A DNA stretch of 64,000 nt, taken from contig NC_073692.1 of NCBI RefSeq assembly GCF_029784155.1, positions 273,483,827 through 273,547,826 of the forward strand, in the 5' to 3' direction. Position numbers and translations under genes: made by a program. Shown here one piece after another: positions 1-10,400 of the stretch (positions are counted from its first letter, which is position 1; each line of letters begins with the position of its first letter). The stretch is from Uranotaenia lowii (taxonomy: Eukaryota; Arthropoda; Insecta; Diptera; Culicidae). The notes beneath the pieces were generated by a model, which worked only from the letters and a program-made list of their open reading frames with translations, had not been told where the DNA came from and did no database searches.

Positions 1-142
1 AGCCCAAGAGTAAACATCGAACACAGTTGTACCGGATAAGTTTTTCAATAACGATCCGCCAACTGCAACGTTGATAAAGTCGCGAATGCCATAAAGATGG
101 TAAAATTTCTATAATTGAACCTAAAAAAATCAAATTTTGTCA

Positions 143-260
143 TGAATTATTATAAAATTACCTTTCTTTCTTTCATAGAAAGTTTTTCGATCAAACGAAT
201 GGTTGTTTAGATACACGCATTTGTTAATGTCCCATTTTAAATGAACTAAGCTTCATCCAA
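143..260. repeat. Dispersed repeat, copy 1 of 2
   Basis: This roughly 118-bp stretch is closely matched, in the same orientation, by 23385-23505. Both carry a run through TTCATAGAAAGT, AAACGAATGGTT and ATACACGCAT and end near AACTAAGCTT. The two copies differ by scattered substitutions, so they are old. No ends, target duplication or coding potential are visible. The remaining bases 1-429 show nothing else recognisable. Confidence 0.6.
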
Positions 261-765
261 ATACATAAACATTTTTGTTGTTGCACAGTTATACAATTAA
301 ACAGATAGAATCGCAGGGTGTGTTAAAATTAAGTACACATGCAGTCGAGGGATCACTTTTCCTACTACAAAATAATCTAACACTGTACGCTCGAATATCA
401 AACTATTTAGAACTTCGAGAAAAATTGTAGGGGAGATGAGGGCATAATGGCCACCTGAAGGAAAACGCTTATTTAACCATAGAGAACAGCTGTAATGTGT
501 GAATTATATCATTGTTTCGTGTTCAGACACTCAAATAGTCTATTGCCTAATTGGATGAAACTTGAAAAAGTAGATAAAAACGTTTAAAAATGCATTTCCA
601 AAAATTTTTGCCGAAAGCTGAAAACCAGTCACTGTAGAGGCATAATGAGAAACCCCCCGAGGCAGTATGAGCACCATTAATGAAGGCATAATGAGTGTTT
701 TCTGCCGGGGATTCTAGCAGCAAATTGGACTCGATAAAGTCAACTGAGTAATAGAGCTACAGCGT

Positions 766-3333
766 CAAGGCCGTGCGAACGGGGGGGGGGTTTTAGGGGT
801 TTAACCCCCCCCATGAGGATTTTTTCAAGTAAAATTTTCATCGAAGTAACGAAAAATTACTTGATTTTAAAATGTATTTGAAAATAAGTGTTAACAGGCA
901 AGTCAGATTTTTTTCTCGCCTCCGGCGGAATTTAGTCTTAAATCACCCTTGGCTTGAGACATTTCGATGTAAGATACTTTGGTCCAAAACTGCAATTCAA
1001 TTAATCTTTTGTATAGGAACTCAAAACTTGACATACAAAAAACCCTACCTCGTCTTCAGAATTGGTTTTTATTAAGAAGTGTAACTAAATAGGCACAGAG
1101 TTTTAAACGAACCATTTTTTTTATTTGAAAAAATTGTTTATTTCATTACAAATGTTAAGCTGATATGAAGTATTCTTCAAGAAATCAATTTCGACTACAT
1201 TTTATTACGTGTTTTTTGTTTTTCTGAGTGCTCAACACAACACATATTTTACACAAGGCCTTACACCTTACATTTTTCTGAGGTGCAATGAATTTAATAT
1301 GCAATATTTCTATCAGCTTTTGTTATTAAAATGACTTTTTTTTAAGTCAAAACGATTTGAGAAATTTCTGCATTGTTTATACAAAAATTTAAATCAAAAA
1401 TATATCATTCAAAAATAAAAGTTTTAAATGAATTATCATCTTTCCTTAAAAATTCAAGTAATTTCGAGTTCCGCGAAAAAAGTTAGACAAGTTTTATGTT
1501 TTTTTTTACTTTTTTCATTTATCAAATTTTAAGATGTTTTAAACTGAATTTTAGATATTTTTAAGCAAACATGTAATATTTTTGCAGGTTTCAACAAATG
1601 TGTTAAATGAATCAAGTTTTTTTTACACTTTCTTACCGTTATGTCAAAAGTACTCCTATTTTTCCTTTCTTTTATTTGTTGAATTTTACATTTTTTAGAT
1701 CGTGCATCATTTTCATCATAATAATATCCCTTGATTGGATGAAGATGGATGGATAAACAAAATCAGAATCAGATTTTTTCGTATATGCAGGTTTGGTAGT
1801 TATTAATATTCGATTTTACTTAGAACTGATACATTTTAAACTCCTTATCACCAAAACTCAAAGTGTTCAACCAAATTTGATAAAAGATTCGATTTCAGAA
1901 CGCTTAAATCTACCAAATCAATCATTTAAAAAATTAGCACCAAAATGCTGCTGACTTGAGTCATCAATTAAATTATGTAAATTCTTATGGTGAAACGTGT
2001 TTATTAAAAAAACCTCCTGAAATGTTTTAAAAAACTTATCTTTTTCATTTTCATATTTTGTTAAAATTTTCAAATAAATTTACCGAGTTTTAAAGTACAG
2101 TTTTGTTTCCAATTCTTTCATTAACTTGCCGAATTTATTTGTCGAAATATTTGAATTTTAGAAATAATTTTAACAAATTTGTTTTTTTGAATTCTGAATT
2201 TTTGTGTACTTGGCACATAAGCCCTGAAATCTTAATTTTTAATAAGAAAATCAAAGTTTCAATCTCCTGTTCTTTTCAGGACCCAATAATTCAATCGAAA
2301 GTGACAAAATACTTAGAGCTTGTAGTTTTAAACTTTAAAACATGTGATTGTAAATAAAAAAAACTTTTCATTAATTTTCTTTAGATAAAATCGTCTTTTA
2401 TAAATCGATTATGATTTTTAAATTAATCTTTAAAAGTTTGAAACATGATTTTAAGTAGATAGCAACCTTAAACTAAATTTTAGTGCGAAATGTTAACTAA
2501 CTTAATTGTTCTTCCCATATTTGTTGTAACTTGGAACTCTTATCTTTCAATTTTAATCACTTTTCTTTCATTGATCATTCACGAAATTACCCATTTCCCA
2601 ACATTTCCTGAATTGAACATGAAGTTGTTTTTTTGATCTTCAAAAATGAACAATTCAAACCATTAATTTTTCTATAAATAGGTTTTTTCTCTGATTTCTT
2701 TCTGGCACTTTTCAAACAATAATAAATATACCTTTTTTTATCAAATTTAATTAAACCATCAATCATTTCAATTCTCCAAAGTTCAAGTTGGTTTTTCAGT
2801 TATCGAAAATTCACATTTTTAATCGCGATTAAATATTTTTTGTTCAAATTCAAAATACTACAGTGGAATTTTTCAATCACTTTTCAGTTGAAAATGAAGA
2901 AAACATTTTAATTAAGATGAATAAAAATTAACAATTATTATCATTTTCATAAAAACTGATCATGGTTAGTTTTTTTTTATCTGATTGGACATATATTTTG
3001 GAATTCAGATTTCTTTTAAGCTCTGTTATTTTGAAACGTTTACTTTAAATGAGCTTAGAAATTCTTTTGAAACAAATTTCAAGTTTAGAATAAATAACAT
3101 CATTTTGAAAAAAATTATCAATGATTTAACGAAAATTTTAAACTTACATTGTGATATGATTTTGTTTTTTTCATGAGTCCAATTTATTTTTAGTTTGTGT
3201 CGTAATCATGAGTGAAAAACGGTTTTAGAAATTCCTTTCCTTTTTTTATTGTTTATTTTTGGTATTGCTATTATTTTACCTTAATTTGAAATTCGAAAAC
3301 CCCCCCCATGGACGGGTCCTTCGCACGGGCCTG
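766..3333. mobile_element. Non-autonomous hAT-type element (2.57 kb) nested in the 430-4208 element
   Basis: The element is flanked by a perfect 8-bp duplication, TACAGCGT, at 758-765 and 3334-3341, which is the hAT hallmark. Its ends are an imperfect inverted repeat (left CAAGGCCGTGCGAA, right complement CAGGCCCGTGCGAA), followed inward by G-runs near 781 and C-runs near 3301. The interior is very AT-rich with stops in every frame; the small open frames near 2103 and 2985 have no protein-like character. Excising it restores the long inverted repeat of the surrounding element. Confidence 0.8.
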
Positions 3334-3360
3334 TACAGCGTAACTTGTATCGTCTGACGA

Positions 3361-3415
3361 TTTGGCCTATTGGTAAGATGTCGGAGAGGTAATCGAGTTC
3401 GATTCCTGGTCGAGG
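3361..3415 (+). repeat. tRNA-like segment, left arm
   Basis: It contains an A-box-like TGGCCTATTGGT and a B-box-like GTTCGATTCC, the internal pol III promoter pattern of tRNA genes. The boxes are closer together (about 32 bp) than in a tRNA, apparently because roughly 9 bp present in the partner copy is missing. It lies within the long inverted repeat, so it may be an ancient tRNA-derived component of the element. It is not a functional tRNA. Confidence 0.55.
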
Positions 3416-3656
3416 TGATTTTTTTTTTCATTTATCATTCATGATCATGATTGCACTAAACGGTGAGGCGTAGATTCATCAAACAAAGCAATAACAACAA
3501 AATAATCTAGGTCTGTTTGTAGAATTCAAAGAATTAACACATGCTCATACATTATGTTTCTGGTGTTTTGTTTGACGAATGGTGTTTTGAAGCTATTAGC
3601 CGTATAATGTAACAATAAAAAAAAATCAATCATAAATGGTATGTGCAAAAAAAAAT

Positions 3657-3722
3657 CCCCTCGAACAGAAATCGAACTTGAGTCTACTGATTACCTCCCC
3701 GACACCTTACCAATAGGCCAAA
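3657..3722 (-). repeat. tRNA-like segment, right arm
   Basis: This is the inverted partner of 3361-3415. Read on the minus strand it shows the A box TGGCCTATTGGT and a B-box-like AGTTCGATTTC about 41 bp downstream, close to true tRNA spacing. No convincing acceptor or anticodon stems are visible, so this is a tRNA-related promoter module rather than a tRNA gene. Confidence 0.55.
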
Positions 3723-4210
3723 ACGACAGACGAAACAAGCCAAGCTGTAGCTCTATTATTCAGTAGACTTCATCGAGTTGAATTCGCTGCTAAATTCCTC
3801 GGCAGAAATTGCTCATTATGCCTTCATTGATAGTGCTCTGTTCACCTCTAGTGAACAAATGAAAGTAAAAGAGCATTTTAAAATTGGTTAAAGTGAAAAA
3901 TCGAAAATTTTATGATGTTGAAAATTGAGAAACAATGTGTAGATCATGTTGCAGTGCGTACATTTCAGATCAAGATGATTTAAAGGTCATAAAAGCTTAT
4001 TTGGTGATGCTCAAAAATTATAATATTTTCGTCACTTGAGAACCTAGCTGGTTATTATTTAATATTTCTGTAAAGATGAAAAGGATATTTCTTTTTTGGT
4101 GAAAAATTAATACTATGGGTAGTACGAAACAAGTCCTTATGAAAATTTGTTTAAGAAAATACGTACTTATGTAGAAAAAAGGAGTGCTCATTATGCCCTC
4201 ATCTCCCCTA

Positions 4211-4973
4211 AAAGGAAAAAAATGAATTCAAGAATTCATTAAATTTTTATTAAAAAAAAATGCTAAGACAATTGTGACAAATTTAGATTGGAGTTAGGTC
4301 ATTTAGCCTCGTTAGCCTTGTCAATTATTAACAAAAAAAAACAACAAAATTAATGGTTTCGTTAGATAAGTACATTCCTTATTTAGAGTAGTATAAAGTG
4401 AAGATTGCCTGGAAATGTTCTACGTATGTTTTTGACGCAACCACATAGAAGTGATTTATTGCTGCCTAGCTGACAGTGCTCTGAGTACAGAGTAGGGTAT
4501 GCAAAAAAGTGCATAATCTCTAGCAACGTCAAACCGCAACTGACCCAGACCGGCAGCCGGGCAGCGACAAAGTTTCACGTGAGGCTTGGTTGGACCAGTC
4601 AAGTTCAAGGCTGGAGTGCGGTCAGCTGCCTATGTTACACGATTTTTTTTTTCGATGCTAAACATGAGTCATTAATATTAGAGGCTCGATTCTGATGACG
4701 ACAGCTGTCTCCGAGTGTCTAGACGGATTAGATCGAACTAGAAACTGTGTAACAAGCTCGGTGCCTGTAATTATTAACATTTCAACGGCATTTTCATCTC
4801 GAAAACCAGGAAATGGCTGTCAATAGCATCGGTTCTGCTAGCCGGCAAATGTCGTCCAGCATTCCTTGAATCGAACAACGGGAACTAATGGCGCGGAAAA
4901 CGTCGACGCTTGGAAGGATATCGAACTGGGCTGCTGCTCACGCAAATCATTCTCGACTATCTTATCTATTTGG
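4211..4973. other. Upstream flank of OBP gene A
   Basis: No coding region or repeat copy was recognised in these roughly 760 bp. It lies between the end of the TA element and the TATA box of OBP A, so it is the likely proximal regulatory region. A G+C-richer patch at 4500-4640 stands out from the AT-rich surroundings, but no specific factor site can be claimed. Confidence 0.4.
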
Positions 4974-4981
4974 TATAAAAG
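4974..4981 (+). promoter_or_regulatory. TATA box of OBP gene A
   Basis: TATAAAAG lies 103 bp before the start codon. Initiator-like TCATT and TCAGT motifs follow at 5008-5015, giving a predicted short 5' leader of about 65 bases. The arrangement matches the TATA box of the paralogue at 50347-50354. Confidence 0.7.
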
Positions 4982-5076
4982 CTCAGGGGCCTGGAGCAGT
5001 AAAGTATCATTCAGTGCTGAGTTCTCTAAGCTTCTAAGTGATCTGTTCATCCCGAACCTCCAAATCTCCAATCATC

Positions 5077-5666
5077 ATGAAATTCTTCGTCGCTATTGCC
5101 GTCGTTGCTTTGGCCACTGGAGCCTGGGTGAGTTGTATAATATAAGCTTTTTAAACTTCAAAACGCATTTTTACAGTTTAGAATTTCCTCTGGAAATCGA
5201 AATTGAAATAGAAATAGAAATGGATTTCTGTTTTCCACCAGCTCAAGGATCAAGTGTTATTTTGAAAACAACTTACCAACGTGTTTTCTTTAAAACTAAA
5301 TATTCTTACTCTTTTTTGAAGGCCTTGACCATCGAGCAGCAGAAGAAGGCCGAAGCCTATGGAGCCGAGTGTGTCAAGTCGGTCGGAATCGCTCCGGAAT
5401 CGGCCATCAAGCTGAAGAAGGGAGATTTCTCGTCCGCCGACGACAAGACCAAGTGCTTCTCCAAGTGTGTCCTGGAGAAGGCCGGATTCATGAACGCCCA
5501 GGGTGAAATCCAAGAGAAGACTGTCATCGACAAGCTGTCGATCGATCATGACCGCAGCAAGGTTGAGGCCACCCTGAAGAAGTGCAGCCAGAAGGGAGTC
5601 AACCCATGCGATACTGCCTTCAAGGCTTACACCTGTTTCTACAACACCAAAGCCGGACTGGTCTAA
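5077..5666 (+). CDS. Odorant-binding protein, classic six-cysteine type (OBP A)
   Basis: The gene has two coding exons, 5077-5127 and 5322-5666, with a 194-bp GT-AG intron (donor GTGAGT, phase 0). The product is 131 aa. Residues 1-18 are a signal peptide, encoded almost entirely by exon 1. The mature protein has six cysteines at precursor positions 34, 62, 66, 105, 113 and 122 (spacing 27-3-38-7-8), the PBP/GOBP pattern that forms three disulfides in an all-helical pocket. Such proteins are secreted and bind small hydrophobic ligands, in sensillum lymph or other fluids. Helix-rich charged sequence and the short length fit the Obp56-like group. The start is chosen because it gives the signal peptide and follows ATCATC. 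Exon 2 is G+C-richer than its surroundings. Its paralogue is at 49806-50286. Ligand and expression site cannot be inferred. Confidence 0.93.
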
Positions 5667-5699
5667 GTTTCCTAGAAGAAGGTCGTAGAGATGGGGTAA

Positions 5700-5705
5700 A
5701 ATAAA
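5700..5705 (+). terminator. Poly(A) signal of OBP gene A
   Basis: AATAAA lies 34 bp after the stop codon of OBP A, giving a short 3' UTR as expected for this gene type. Confidence 0.7.
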
Positions 5706-6795
5706 TCTGTGATGAATGATTGGAGGATGTATTAGCGAGATTCGAAAATATTTTTTTGTTAGAATTGTGACTTTTTTTATGTTGTTATGTATTTATGAAA
5801 ATAGAAATTCCAATTTTATTTTAATTTAATACTTGTATGATCCGTAAAGTGTATCACAAACAAACCAATGAAATATATCAAACACCAACTCACAATATTT
5901 TAGTAATGCAACCGCAGTGTCAAGGTTTTTCAATTGGGTATTTATAACCTTGTTTCTCAATTTAAAGTGTTTGATTTTGTAGAACACTATTTAAATGCTA
6001 ATCAAAATTCAACTGACTTTGAAATATTACAAAAAAAAACTGAATAAAAATCGAAAACTACCTAGGCGGCCTAGGCTTCCTTAAGCTGTTCCAAAAAAAA
6101 ATCGAAATATATCGGCCAATGACTACAAACAAAATAAAATCAGAAAACCAACCGGGTTTGTCAAAATACAGCCCCCTTTCGTTTTTGGCAGCACGCTCGA
6201 AAACTTTGCATTGCCAAATTCAAACCGTACCAAAATCTAACGGTTTTTTCAAAACTTTTTTTGGCACTTTTTACTAAAACTAAACCATTGTTATTATTTT
6301 TAATCGCGCCATTTAAAAAAAAAATTTATAACTTTTAGTCATTTTTTGATATTTTTCAACATATTTTGTCACATTTAAAACTCTTTTATTATGTTTAAAA
6401 TATTCGTTATTTATATAATTTTGGTAATTTTGTTATTTAACATATTTTTTAGATTTTTTTTGTCATTTCGGTCGGTTTTATGCAATTTGTATGTTTTTCC
6501 TAATTGTTTTACATTTCATATCGTTAAGGAAATGACGATGCTTATGGTAATTATATAGGTCTTCTTAAAGCGGAAAATATTAGACGATATTATTTTTAAA
6601 AAATCGTTCGATTTTGGGCCAAAATTGAATTTCGTCAAAAACTAATGTTATCAAAAAATCGTTCTGATATTTCATCACAGCAATAAGAGACAAAAAATCC
6701 GTGCTTCGTTTCTCAAGCAAATTTTAATTAATGGTTCTTTCCGAATAGATGAGCTGAAAAAAACTATCCATATTTGCATAAATCAACAAAATTAG
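5706..6795. other. Unassigned AT-rich spacer
   Basis: No gene or repeat was identified between OBP A and the presumed BEL LTR. A small palindromic patch CCTAGGCGGCCTAGG sits near 6061-6075. A region around 6120-6240 is slightly richer in G+C, without open frames. Confidence 0.4.
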
Positions 6796-7378
6796 TGTTC
6801 TCGGTACGATGACAAGACAGTAGATTCCGTTAATTTGAACGTTTTTATTGATGATCGTTAAATTATACCTGCAACCGATATCGTACTATTACAAAATTAT
6901 GTTTCATGTGCTATTATAAGAATATTGCAATGTTTGCATCCAGCATTATTTGTTGTGTTTACATTCTGTAGTTTGTGTTGTACTTACGTTTAGTGCCTAC
7001 TTTATGGATAGTCTTGTTGTCGTCCTGAACGTTATTTGTTGTGTAAACTGTGATTTTTAAAAACCATTTTTTAATTGAATTACGTAAACACTAATTTTGT
7101 AAGTTTTGTATGTTACCTGATCGGTGCCTTGTTTTGTACAACACGTATATCTTTTCTGATAATAGCCGAACAATCTGTGATAGCAAACTGTGATAACTAG
7201 GTTAGATTTACAATTTTAAATCATACAAGTTTCTTGTTTACCTTTTGTAACTAATAACACTAATAGCCGATCAATCTGTGATAGCAAACTTCGAACAAAT
7301 TGTATAATAGTGACTGTAAGATATTTTAATTAGTTATATAAATATAGACTTTTAGAGTGAAATAAACCTGTTAATCAC
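6796..7378 (-). repeat. Candidate 3' LTR of the BEL/Pao element
   Basis: Immediately downstream (minus strand) of the BEL pol stop codon lies a stretch that could be the LTR. Read on the minus strand it starts TGATTAACAGG, has AATAAA near 6850, and ends GTACCGAGAACA at 6796. It also has an internal direct repeat containing TCTGTGATAGCAAACT (7174-7189 and 7276-7291). The partner 5' LTR is not visible, probably lost in the 13260-13759 gap, so both boundaries are inferred. Confidence 0.4.
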
Positions 7379-7410
7379 CTTATGGATTCGATCGCTTTTT
7401 CTTACTATTT

Positions 7411-10400
7411 TTATACTATACTACCGGAAGGCTCACCTTGACAGCTCACACCAACCATTGGAGTCGTATCTCGGTGGGGTTCTTTTGGTAGCGGAGGTGC
7501 GTTCGTACATGACGGAACACTCCCCCCCAGTACGCAGGAACCATTTCCGAGCGAACTATGCTTTGCACCGACGTCCAAAACTGCCAACTTCACAGCCGGC
7601 CGTTCGTAGATATTATGAGGAGTTCGCACTGTTGCACTGCGCACCTGGCCATTTTTAAGGTTGATACTTGTAACCCGTCCCTTGGGCCACGTATTCCTGG
7701 GAAGATCTGGATCAACGATGACTACAATATCACCAACTTCAATCGGCTTCACCGGATAATGCCACTTGGTTCGGCGGTTTATTGTCGGTAGATATTCGTT
7801 AAGCCATCTTTTCCAGAAAAAGTTTGCGTAAATTTGCGAGGTCTTCCAGCTGTTCTTTAACGTAGCGAGGCTTTCATGGTACGGTACAAGTGGCTTAGAT
7901 CCATTCGAAGATCCCAACAAAAAATGATTAGGCGTCAAAGCTTCACTTTCGATGTCGTCGATTGGAACGTAAGTAAGCGGCCGTGAATTGATTATATTTT
8001 CGACTTCTAGTAGGCCGTTTCGCAGAACTTCATCTGTAGGAAGTCGAGGAAGTTTGATGTTGGTCAATACCTTTTTGACTGATTGCACCAATCTCTCCCA
8101 GCTTCCTCCCATGTGAGGACTACTAGGAGGTAGAAATGTCCATTTCGTGTCAGATGTTTCGAATTCCGCCATAAGCTTATCTTGGTCAAGCAGTCGTAGA
8201 TTTTCCATCAGCTCACGGTTCGCACCGATAAAGTTTGTGCCGCGATCACTGAATATTTCCAACGGTGTTCCACGTCTAGCCATGAAGTTCCGTAAAGCCA
8301 TAATACAGGAGCTAGTGTTTAAAGAGTGCGCAATCTCGATGTGGACAGCCCTGACAACTAAACACGTTATTAACATTCCCCATCTTTTTTCTACTCTTCT
8401 ACCTACTATAACTTGCATTGGGCCAAAATAATCGACGCCAGTGTATGTAAAAGGCTTGGAATAAGCAGCCATTCTGGCTAGTGGTAGATCAGCCATAGCT
8501 GGTGGTTGCGGAGAGGCTCGATTATTCTTGCAGGTTTGACATTCATTTCGGATTTTGTAACAAACCCTACGCAGTTGTGGAATTCTATATTTTTGTCGAA
8601 GCTCGTTTACAACTGCTTCGTGATGAAGATGGTGGTAACGCTCGTGCATGAAACGTACGATCAGTGTTGTAACGTGGTGAGTTTTTGGAAGGATTATTGG
8701 ATGAACGGCAGGAGTGGGAATATATGGACAGCCAGCGATTCTTCCTTGCATTCGTAATATTCCGTGTTCATCAACAAAGGGGGATAGATTATAAAGCTTA
8801 CTTTTTCTTGGTAAAGACTTTCCATTCGGTTCGGATAATAGCGAAATTTCCGTTCGAAATTCATCGAACTGCACCTGTCGATAGATGCATCTCTCTGCTG
8901 CCAGAAGTTCTTGTTGTTTAAGAAAGCCGGTCGTAGGGTCACCACGCGAAAACCTCGCACAAAAGTTCCTAACATAGCGTACAACAAAAGCTGTGCTTCG
9001 TACAAGTTTCCACCAGTTTGAAAAATTGATGACATTGAACAAAGGTTCTCGAATCGAGTGCAGGTTGGTTACATGTTGTATTTCATTGATCGTGGTCCCA
9101 TGGTCAACAGGTTGTTCAGGCCATAGGTGTGGTTGTTGCCATAAGAATGCAGGTCCTTTGAACCAACGACTAGAAGAGGTTAAGTCAGGTAATCTTTGCC
9201 ATTTGGTGCCATCATCAGCCACATTTTCCTTCGTAGGAACCCAATTCCATTCTTTTAACTCAGAGTGTTCTAGTATTTCGCTTACTCTTGGAGCAACGAA
9301 CTTGCTATACCTACGATGATCCGAACGGAGCCAGCATAGAACATCTCTCGAGTCTGTCCAAAAAAATCGCGATCGAATAGGTATTCTGTGACTTTCTTCT
9401 ATATTTTTCGCTAAGCGCACTCCTATAACGGCTCCTTGGAGCTCGAGACGGGGTATCGAGATGTATCGCAGAGGGGCGACGCGTGTTTTTGCCGTAATAA
9501 GGGAGCATTCAATTTCTTCACCTTCTTCAAAGCGAAAAAACGCGACAGCAGCGTAACCGTTCTCGCTAGCGTCCACAAACACATGGAGTTGAATGTTGTT
9601 TTTTGTCGATACGGTCGTTTTTATTCTATAACATCGAGGAATAGACACTGACTGTACCTGGTTGAGCACGCTGAGCCATGTTTGCCATTTTGTGAAATGC
9701 GCAGCTGTGATTTGACTATCCCAACTGATTCCGGAACGCCAAATTTCTTGCAATAGAACCTTTAGGTACATAAGTACATTTGCAAGTAACCCTAGAGGAT
9801 CATAGATCAACATTAGTATTCGAAGAACTTCTCTTTTTGTCGGTATTTCAACTCCCGATAATAATTCTTCTTTGCAACGACTAGGAACCTTGAAGGTAAA
9901 ACAGTCGTTTGTGGTATTCCACCACATGCCCAAGATTTTCTCAGTTGCTAGTTCGCTACTCACATCCAAACTTTTCTGAGTGCAGTTTTGTTCTCCCATA
10001 GCATCCATGACGCTACTGCAGTTCGACAACCATCCTCGGATCTCGAAGCCACCATCAGCGTGAATCAAACGAACAGCTTTTGATAACACCACTGCCTCTT
10101 CTTCCGTTTCAACGCTGATGAGCATGTCATCCACGTATGTATCCTCCTCTATAGCTCGCACTGCTGCTGGATACTGTTCAATAAAACGTTTGGCATTGAG
10201 GTTTTTGACGTATTGTGCGCTACTAGGAGAACAGCTTGCCCCAAAGGTCATAACCTGCATTAAGTAGACAATCGGTTCCTTCCCTGGTTTTCCATCATTC
10301 CACAAGAAACGCTGACAATGTTGATCTTCTTTATTCATACGAACCTGGTGGAACATCTCTCTGACGTCCCCTGTTACCGCCACTCGATACTCGCGAAATC

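Larger units (their letters stand above)
430..4208. mobile_element. TA-flanked DNA element with long inverted repeats containing tRNA-like segments
   Basis: The ends form an inverted repeat (GGGGAGATGAGGGCATAATG on the left, its complement on the right), each flanked by TA as in Tc1/mariner-type insertion. Inward, the arms keep matching: 640-765 plus 3342-3420 pairs with 3650-3840. Removing the nested hAT element (766-3333) leaves a core of about 1.2 kb. There is no transposase, so it is non-autonomous. The inner part of each arm resembles a tRNA gene with A and B boxes. Family assignment beyond 'TA-inserting' is not possible by eye. Confidence 0.75.

Noticed and set aside
3361..3722. Functional tRNA genes
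   Set aside because: A and B boxes are present, but acceptor and anticodon stems do not pair and one copy has wrong spacing.
4866..5666. Single 266-codon frame through OBP A
   Set aside because: It reads through the promoter, leader and intron; the spliced model gives a proper signal peptide and OBP length.
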